A stretch of 19,153 bases of DNA from CAYOXX01 sp964408025 (GTDB lineage: Bacteria; Acidobacteriota; DATKUA01): contig CAYOXX010000060.1 in assembly GCA_964408025.1 (NCBI GenBank), positions 1-19,153 of the forward strand, given 5' to 3'. Position numbers and translations under genes: made by a program. The notes under the pieces are model-generated. The model was not told where the DNA came from. It searched no databases and saw only the letters and a list, made by a program, of their open reading frames with translations. Positions 15,361 to 19,153 of the stretch are shown in pieces; positions within the stretch are counted from its first letter, which is position 1, and the number at the start of each line of letters is the position of its first letter.

Positions 15361-16149
15361 ATGAGCCGACGCCGACTGTTCTGCGGCCGCAAGCGCCTGG
15401 AAGACGGCGTCTTCACCGTCGCCGGCGACGAGGCCCACCATGGCGTGGTCGTCTGCCGCCTGAGGCCCGGCGACGAGGTTTACATCTTCACCGAGCGGGG
15501 AGTCGAGTTCCGCTGCGAGGTGGTCTCAGCTCGCAAGGGGCAGCTCAGGGCGCGCGTCGTCGAGAAGCTCGAGGACGCCGTCGAGTCGCCGCTCGAGCTG
15601 ACGCTGGTGCAGGCGCTGCCGAAGGCGGCCAAGCTCGAGGAGGTGATCGTGCGCGGGACCGAACTAGGCCTCAACCGCCTGCTCACCGTGCGCAGCGAGC
15701 GCTCGGCTGGGGCAGTGGGGGTGAAGGGCGGGAAGACGGAGCGCTGGCGTCGCCTGGCGCTCGAGGCGACCAAGCAGAGCGGCCGCCGCATTATCCCCGT
15801 CATCGAGCCGCCGGTGCCGCTCGAGAAGCTCGACCTAGAGCAGTTCTCCGGTTCACTGAGAATCCTCGCCTGCGAGCGGCCCTGCGCAGGCTCGCTCAGG
15901 GAACTGGTTCGACAGTTCCGCGAATCCGGCTCGCCACCCGCCCCCCCCGCGGCCGTTGTGGCCGCAGGTCCCGAGGGCGGCTTCACCGAAGCCGAGATGC
16001 GCCGCTTCCTCGACGCCGGCTTCCGCTGCGCCGGCCTCGGCCGCCGAACACTGCGCACCGAAACCGCCTCGCTCGCGCTGCTCGCCGCACTGCAATACGA
16101 ACTCGGCGACTGGGAGACTGACCGCGCCGGCGACCCTGAGTGCGGTTAA
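15361..16149 (+). CDS. rsmE: 16S rRNA (uracil-1498-N3)-methyltransferase
   Basis: A 262-residue SPOUT-class enzyme that methylates N3 of U1498 in 16S rRNA on the assembled 30S subunit. An N-terminal PUA-like beta domain (1-75) contains GDEAHHGVVVCRLRPGDEV. The knotted methyltransferase domain follows with ALPKAAKLEEVIVRGTELGL (85-104), RRLALEATKQSGRR (130-143), GPEGGFTEAEM (203-213) and LGRRTLRTETA (226-236), all diagnostic. Length is normal. The ATG at 15361 has AAGGAG about 12 bases upstream, a long spacing; an in-frame ATG at 15295 would lie in the promoter. A C8 run (15941-15948) encodes a Pro-rich stretch. It stands alone; prmA, a frequent neighbour, is absent. Confidence 0.95.
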   Translation: MSRRRLFCGRKRLEDGVFTVAGDEAHHGVVVCRLRPGDEVYIFTERGVEFRCEVVSARKGQLRARVVEKLEDAVESPLELTLVQALPKAAKLEEVIVRGTELGLNRLLTVRSERSAGAVGVKGGKTERWRRLALEATKQSGRRIIPVIEPPVPLEKLDLEQFSGSLRILACERPCAGSLRELVRQFRESGSPPAPPAAVVAAGPEGGFTEAEMRRFLDAGFRCAGLGRRTLRTETASLALLAALQYELGDWETDRAGDPECG

Positions 16150-16284
16150 GGCCTAATCGCCCTCGGAGCTGCAACTTCTCAAGCGGTTCCGCTCGATGTG
16201 AATAAATTCAGCTCGACTCTACCGGTCACCCCGTCAGGTTCCGATATGAGAGAAATATTGCGGTTGGTCAAAATGCGGCTTTTG

Positions 16285-16372
16285 TGTAGGGGGGTGCTTT
16301 AGCGCCCCCGAAATTGGTTAGGAGCTTAATTATATTATAATTCTACCGGGAGCCCTAAAGGACTCCCCTACA
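16285..16372. repeat. Inverted pair of REP-like hairpins (BIME-like element)
   Basis: Two 26-base units face each other: unit A at 16285-16310 (plus) and unit B at 16347-16372 (minus), joined by 36 AT-rich bases. Both read TGTAGGGG..., a CTTTAG-type centre, then ...CCCG, and fold into an 8- to 9-bp hairpin with a TTTA loop. They agree at 22 of 26 positions. The four differences fall into two base-paired sets (positions 9/22 and 12/19), so each change is compensated. This is how REP/BIME elements mobilised by RAYT (TnpA-REP) transposases look. The hairpins could also act as bidirectional transcript ends for rsmE and the next minus-strand gene. Confidence 0.6.
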
Positions 16373-16423
16373 GTGGTTTGGGAGCACCGGTGCCGCTTGC
16401 TACGCTGGTGTGCCGGTTTGGCG

Positions 16424-17125
16424 CTAGTCGCTTGCAACCTCGAAGGTGACCGATGCGACTTCGGCGCCGTCGACGTCAGAGTCATGCATGCGCAGGTCGT
16501 AGCTCCCGGGCTCATAGGGCGCCGCGAACTCTAATACGCCTCCGGTCTGCCCCCCCAAGTACTGCCACGCCAGGTCGTGCTGGTCGTTGACCGCCTCGTC
16601 GCCGTGCGGAACGTGCGAGGGTATGACCCCCACCCATGCGTTATTGGGGTAGGCGGCCGGTGCGGTGAAGGCGACGACGATGGTCTCGCCCGCCCGGAAG
16701 CTGGTGCGCTCCAGCATGAGCTTCGGCATGACATCGACTACCTCGAAAGAGACCGACGCGACCTCGGCGCCGTCGTAATCGGTGTCGTGCAGGCGCAGGT
16801 CGTAGCTGCCGGGCTCGAGCGGGGCCTCGAACTCGAGATCGCCCTCGGTGAGGCCGTTCAGATATTGATATGTGATGTCGTGCTGGTCGTTGACCGCCTC
16901 GTCGCCGTGCGGAACCTCTGAGGGGACGATCCCCACCCAGGCGTCATCTGTGTAGTCCGGCGAAGCGGTGAAGGTAACGACGATCGTTTCGCCGGGCTCG
17001 AAGCTGGTCTTGTTCAGCTCCAGCGTGGGCTCGACGTCGTAGGTTCCGCCCCGCGCCGTTCCGTGGGCGGCGCAGAGGAACAGACATAGGCAAATCAACA
17101 AGATGGCAGGCTTGGATTTCCGCAT
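16424..17125 (-). CDS. Secreted protein of two tandem beta-rich repeats, function unknown
   Basis: A 233-residue protein with a signal peptide (about 1-22, hydrophobic core AILLICLCLFLC). Two tandem copies of a domain follow (about 33-130 and 134-231, period 101 residues). Each copy has SF.(P/A)GETIVV.FTA, AWVG(I/V)(V/I)PS.VPHGDEAVNDQHD, EPGSYDLR(L/M)HD and a DxDxDG loop (114-119 and 215-220) before a final strand. The alternating pattern and EPGSYDLR suggest immunoglobulin-like beta-sandwiches, and the Asp loops suggest calcium binding; both are inferences. A 39-base stretch is identical in the two DNA copies (16574-16612 and 16877-16915), pointing to recent duplication or gene conversion. 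SD AGGAG is 7 bases before ATG. I do not recognise a named family. Confidence 0.8.
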   Translation of the reverse strand: MRKSKPAILLICLCLFLCAAHGTARGGTYDVEPTLELNKTSFEPGETIVVTFTASPDYTDDAWVGIVPSEVPHGDEAVNDQHDITYQYLNGLTEGDLEFEAPLEPGSYDLRLHDTDYDGAEVASVSFEVVDVMPKLMLERTSFRAGETIVVAFTAPAAYPNNAWVGVIPSHVPHGDEAVNDQHDLAWQYLGGQTGGVLEFAAPYEPGSYDLRMHDSDVDGAEVASVTFEVASD

Positions 17126-17192
17126 TGGCGCACTCCTGTTCTGACGGTTTACATGCTCAGTGTGGGACCCTGGTATTAAACGGGTTAGTTTA

Positions 17193-17201
17193 ATTATAGC
17201 A
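17193..17201 (-). promoter_or_regulatory. Extended -10 promoter of the secreted repeat protein
   Basis: On the minus strand TGC (17199-17201) directly precedes a perfect TATAAT (17193-17198). No good -35 is seen at 17 bases. The predicted leader before the ATG at 17125 is about 60 bases. Confidence 0.55.
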
Positions 17202-17331
17202 GTAACGCTGTCGCGAGGAAATGGATTGCGGACCTGATCCGGCCGACCCGATTTCCTCTACGCAGCGGCGAGCTAATCGTTCGCTGAATCCGCTGTGCAG
17301 CCGGCGGAGTTTTACGCTCCCCGCATGACCA

Positions 17332-17757
17332 CTACTTCTTTTTGATGATACCGTCGATGCTTATGCGGTTGCCCTTGGGCTCCAGGTAGAGGATGAAGAG
17401 GATCATCGCCAGGTAAGGCAGCGGGTGGCTGGTGAAGTCGGTGAACGGGTCCGCGACGAGGTGGCCGAAGAAGATCATCATCATCATCAGGCCGCAGCCG
17501 ATGCAGGTCCAGCTGGTGAATAAGCCCAGGATCAGCAGTATGCCGCCTACCAGCAGCACGATCGGATCGATGATTCCCGCGACCCAGAGCAGCGGCCCCG
17601 GCAGCCATGTGCCGGCGTATGCTTCGACGAAGTTGGTCTCGGCGTAAGGCACAATGCCGATGATGAATACCTTGGTGAACCCCATGGAGAAGAAGATCAT
17701 CCCCAGGGCTACCCTTAAGAAGAGTACTACCCAGTAGTTAACTGACTTCTCGGTCAT
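17332..17757 (-). CDS. DoxX-family membrane protein
   Basis: A 141-residue inner-membrane protein with four predicted transmembrane helices (about 8-28, 52-75, 77-100, 110-127). The DoxX pattern is visible: LFLRVALGMIFFSMGFTK at the start, TWLPGPLLWVAGI before helix 2, VLLVGGILLILGLFTS, then FFGHLV. DoxX relatives include the small subunit of archaeal thiosulfate:quinone oxidoreductase and proteins in redox or membrane-stress complexes; the role here is unknown. The ATG is preceded by AGGGGG about 9 bases upstream. It is divergent from the ABC ATPase gene and about 206 bases from the secreted-repeat gene on the same strand, which has its own promoter. Confidence 0.85.
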   Translation of the reverse strand: MTEKSVNYWVVLFLRVALGMIFFSMGFTKVFIIGIVPYAETNFVEAYAGTWLPGPLLWVAGIIDPIVLLVGGILLILGLFTSWTCIGCGLMMMMIFFGHLVADPFTDFTSHPLPYLAMILFILYLEPKGNRISIDGIIKKK

Positions 17758-17804
17758 TTTGCTCTACCCCCTAAGTGTTGTTTCTCGCCGATTCGTTATT
17801 TATT

Positions 17805-17833
17805 TTTATGGCATAACAAATATGGAGTTGCAA
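17805..17833 (-). promoter_or_regulatory. Predicted promoter of the DoxX-family gene
   Basis: On the minus strand TTGCAA (17828-17833) and CATAAA (17805-17810) are separated by 17 bases, each 4 of 6 to consensus. Its position within the longest possible ABC ATPase frame argues for a downstream start of that gene. Confidence 0.35.
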
Positions 17834-17883
17834 GCGATTTGGGATCTGCTCGCGTCGCCGGTCGACGCCGTCGGTAAGCCTGA

Positions 17884-17889
17884 TATACT
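17884..17889 (+). promoter_or_regulatory. Candidate -10 of the ABC ATPase gene
   Basis: TATACT lies here, with TCGACG (4 of 6 to a -35) ending 16 bases upstream. Transcription would begin near 17896, leaving a leader of only about 7 bases before the ATG at 17903, that is, a nearly leaderless message. Confidence 0.35.
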
Positions 17890-17902
17890 GGCGACGGATA
17901 AG

Positions 17903-18925
17903 ATGAGCCGCGCCGAAGACAAGATCGAGAACGCCCTACCGCTGGTCGCCGTCGAGGATCTGAGCGTACGCTTCCCGCCGCCGCGCCTGGCAGCAGGCGG
18001 ACCGCGGGGTCCGCTGCGGGCCGTCGAGGACGTGACATTCAGCGTCGGCGAAGGTGAGGCGATCGGCCTGGTGGGCGAGTCGGGCTGCGGCAAGACGACG
18101 ATAGCCCGCGTTCTGCTCGGCCTGCAGCGGCCGAGCGCGGGGCGGGTGCTGCTGCGTGGCGAGCCGGTCGACTTCAGAAACCCGCGACCGCTGCGCCGCG
18201 CCGCGCAGATGGTCTTCCAGGACCCTGCCTCGTCGCTCAACCCGCGCCTAAAGGTCTGGACACAGGTGAGCGAGCCGCTGCGCGGCCACCTGGGCCTGCG
18301 CTCGCGCGCCCGACGGCGTTCGGCGGCTGACGAGCTGCTGACCGCGGTGGGCCTGCGCCCCGAGGACGGCGACCTCTACCCACACCAGTTTTCCGGCGGC
18401 CAGCGTCAGCGGATCGCGCTGGCGCGGGCGCTGGCCATCGGACCGGCGCTGCTGGTCGCCGACGAGCCGGTTGCCAGCCTCGACGTGGCGGCCCAGGCTG
18501 AGATCTCGGAGCTGCTCCGCAGGTTGCACCGGCAGCGCGGCCTGGCGCTGCTGCTGATCTCGCACGACCTGGCGGGAGTCGGGGCCATGACAGGACGCCT
18601 GATGGTGCTTTACCTGGGCAGGGCGGTCGAGGAGGGCCCGACGCGCGAGGTGCTGGGCAACCCCGCTCATCCTTACACATGCGCCCTGCTCGACGCCGCG
18701 CCACAGCTCGGAAGGGCGAAAGAGAGCGGGGGTGAGCGAGTCGTGCTGCCGGGCGATCCACCCAGCCCTTACGATCCCCCTTCCGGATGCGTCTTCCGCA
18801 CTCGCTGCCCCCGGGCCTTCGACCGCTGCTCCTACGAGGTGCCCGCTCAGCTCGAGGCGGCGTCCGGCCACCGGGCCGCATGCTTCCTGCTGGACAGCGA
18901 ACAGCCGGGCGGCCGCGAGCCTTGA
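17903..18925 (+). CDS. Oligopeptide/dipeptide ABC transporter ATP-binding protein, OppF/DppF type
   Basis: A 340-residue ATPase that would energise peptide or nickel uptake through an Opp/Dpp-type permease at the inner membrane. Walker A is GESGCGKTT, the signature is FSGGQRQRIALARALA, Walker B is LLVADEP, the D-loop ASLD and the H-loop LLISHDL. The C-terminal oligopeptide-transporter extension is present (NPAHPYTCALLDAAP), with a cysteine set GCVFRTRCPRAFDRC and a later AAC, which in this family can hold an iron-sulfur cluster. I place the start at 17903 (MSRAEDK), giving the usual length. In-frame ATGs at 17822 and 17759 add atypical sequence and overlap the DoxX promoter. No clear SD precedes it. 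No permease, binding protein or OppD partner lies within the remaining 228 bases. Confidence 0.9.
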   Translation: MSRAEDKIENALPLVAVEDLSVRFPPPRLAAGGPRGPLRAVEDVTFSVGEGEAIGLVGESGCGKTTIARVLLGLQRPSAGRVLLRGEPVDFRNPRPLRRAAQMVFQDPASSLNPRLKVWTQVSEPLRGHLGLRSRARRRSAADELLTAVGLRPEDGDLYPHQFSGGQRQRIALARALAIGPALLVADEPVASLDVAAQAEISELLRRLHRQRGLALLLISHDLAGVGAMTGRLMVLYLGRAVEEGPTREVLGNPAHPYTCALLDAAPQLGRAKESGGERVVLPGDPPSPYDPPSGCVFRTRCPRAFDRCSYEVPAQLEAASGHRAACFLLDSEQPGGREP

Positions 18926-18956
18926 CAACCAGCGGAGTCTGAATAGATTGTACGGC

Positions 18957-18980
18957 GTCGCGGTGGCTGTACACCGCGAC
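18957..18980 (+). terminator. Perfect 9-bp hairpin after the ABC ATPase gene
   Basis: GTCGCGGTG (18957-18965) and CACCGCGAC (18972-18980) form a perfect stem with a 6-base loop, 31 bases after the stop codon. No T-tract follows, so it may be a weak or Rho-aided terminator or an RNA-stabilising end. Confidence 0.4.
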
Positions 18981-19038
18981 AGCGCCGGCGCGTCTTAGTG
19001 TGGTAGAACCGCCTGCAGTGGTTGCCCTCCGCCGGCCG

Positions 19039-19067
19039 TTTAGAGCCTCTGGAGTGCTCGATACAGT
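19039..19067 (+). promoter_or_regulatory. Possible promoter of the right-edge gene
   Basis: TTTAGA (19039-19044) and TACAGT (19062-19067) are spaced by 17 bases, each 4 of 6 to consensus. A bulged GC-rich hairpin (19094-19117) lies in the predicted leader. Confidence 0.25.
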
Positions 19068-19144
19068 CGGTGTTTTATTACGGGAAGTTTACGGCGCTCG
19101 CCGCAACCCGGCGGCGCAATTGATATCGAGGAGGAAGTCTGGAA

Positions 19145-19153
19145 ATGGTCAAG
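19145..19153 (+). CDS. Possible start of a gene truncated by the window edge
   Basis: Only ATG GTC AAG is visible. A strong SD, GAGGAGG, lies about 10 bases upstream (19128-19134), and a candidate promoter and leader hairpin precede it. Three codons give no hint of function. Confidence 0.35.

Noticed and set aside
15285..16121. 278-codon plus-strand frame over rsmE
   Set aside because: It is an off-frame reading of rsmE, dominated by Arg, Gly and Ala, with no motifs.
17474..17488. Five ATC triplets in a row
   Set aside because: They encode the MMMM-I stretch in a transmembrane helix of the DoxX-family protein and stay in frame. This is too short to treat as an active microsatellite.
1..19153. 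CRISPR array, toxin-antitoxin pair or known defence system
   Set aside because: No regularly spaced direct repeats, cas genes, small paired toxin-like frames or defence domains were found. All major frames are accounted for by the genes listed.

Overview
The window is 19.2 kb of GC-rich bacterial chromosome, roughly 60-65% GC by eye outside one gene. It carries eleven well-supported genes, a FliL-like gene, and the first three codons of a possible further gene at the right edge. Start sites have Shine-Dalgarno (SD) motifs of the AGGAG/GAGG type. The housekeeping genes (gltX, rlmB, clpP, rsmE) are clearly bacterial. A FliL-type membrane protein, three secreted proteins with signal peptides, a 1316-residue PAS/GAF histidine kinase and an HD-GYP protein suggest a free-living, environmentally responsive and possibly flagellated bacterium. 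Gene order matches no model genome I recognise. An uncultivated or candidate-phylum lineage is a reasonable guess, but the sequence alone does not prove it.

Layout. 1-870: a FliL-like gene on the minus strand, divergent from the next gene. 871-2892: a secreted TIM-barrel, glycoside-hydrolase-like protein. 3108-7058 (minus): receiver-PAS-GAF-PAS-PAS-PAS-PAS-GAF-HisKA-HATPase sensor kinase, visibly poorer in GC and patchy in composition. 7059-7729: a 671-base gene-free stretch with the kinase promoter, a 259-bp segment bounded by 20-bp inverted repeats, an internal hairpin and the terminator of the next gene. 7730-9883 (minus): OPT-family oligopeptide transporter. 10068-12314: gltX and rlmB, tightly coupled. 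12349-13341 (minus): HD-GYP c-di-GMP phosphodiesterase-type protein. 13654-14247: clpP. 14268-15161 (minus): secreted Sel1-repeat protein. 15361-16149: rsmE. 16285-16372: a pair of inverted REP-like hairpins. 16424-17125 (minus): secreted protein of two tandem beta-rich repeats of unknown function. 17332-17757 (minus): DoxX-family membrane protein. 17903-18925: OppF/DppF-type ABC ATPase. 19145 onwards: possible start of another gene.

How it fits together. Most genes are single transcription units that alternate strand; the only clear operon is gltX-rlmB. Two translation and ribosome themes recur: gltX with the rRNA methyltransferases rlmB and rsmE, and clpP for protein turnover. Peptide uptake is represented twice, by the OPT transporter and an Opp/Dpp ATPase. 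The kinase and the HD-GYP protein are signalling modules. Several promoters share an extended -10 of the form TGC-TAnnnT.

The most distinctive non-genic signals are the REP-like hairpin pair whose differences are compensatory, the inverted-repeat-bounded segment beside the atypical kinase gene, and several long G/C homopolymers. One of these is the SD of the OPT transporter and one lies in the spacer of the predicted rsmE promoter. I did not find a CRISPR array, tRNA, rRNA, complete insertion sequence or recognisable defence system.
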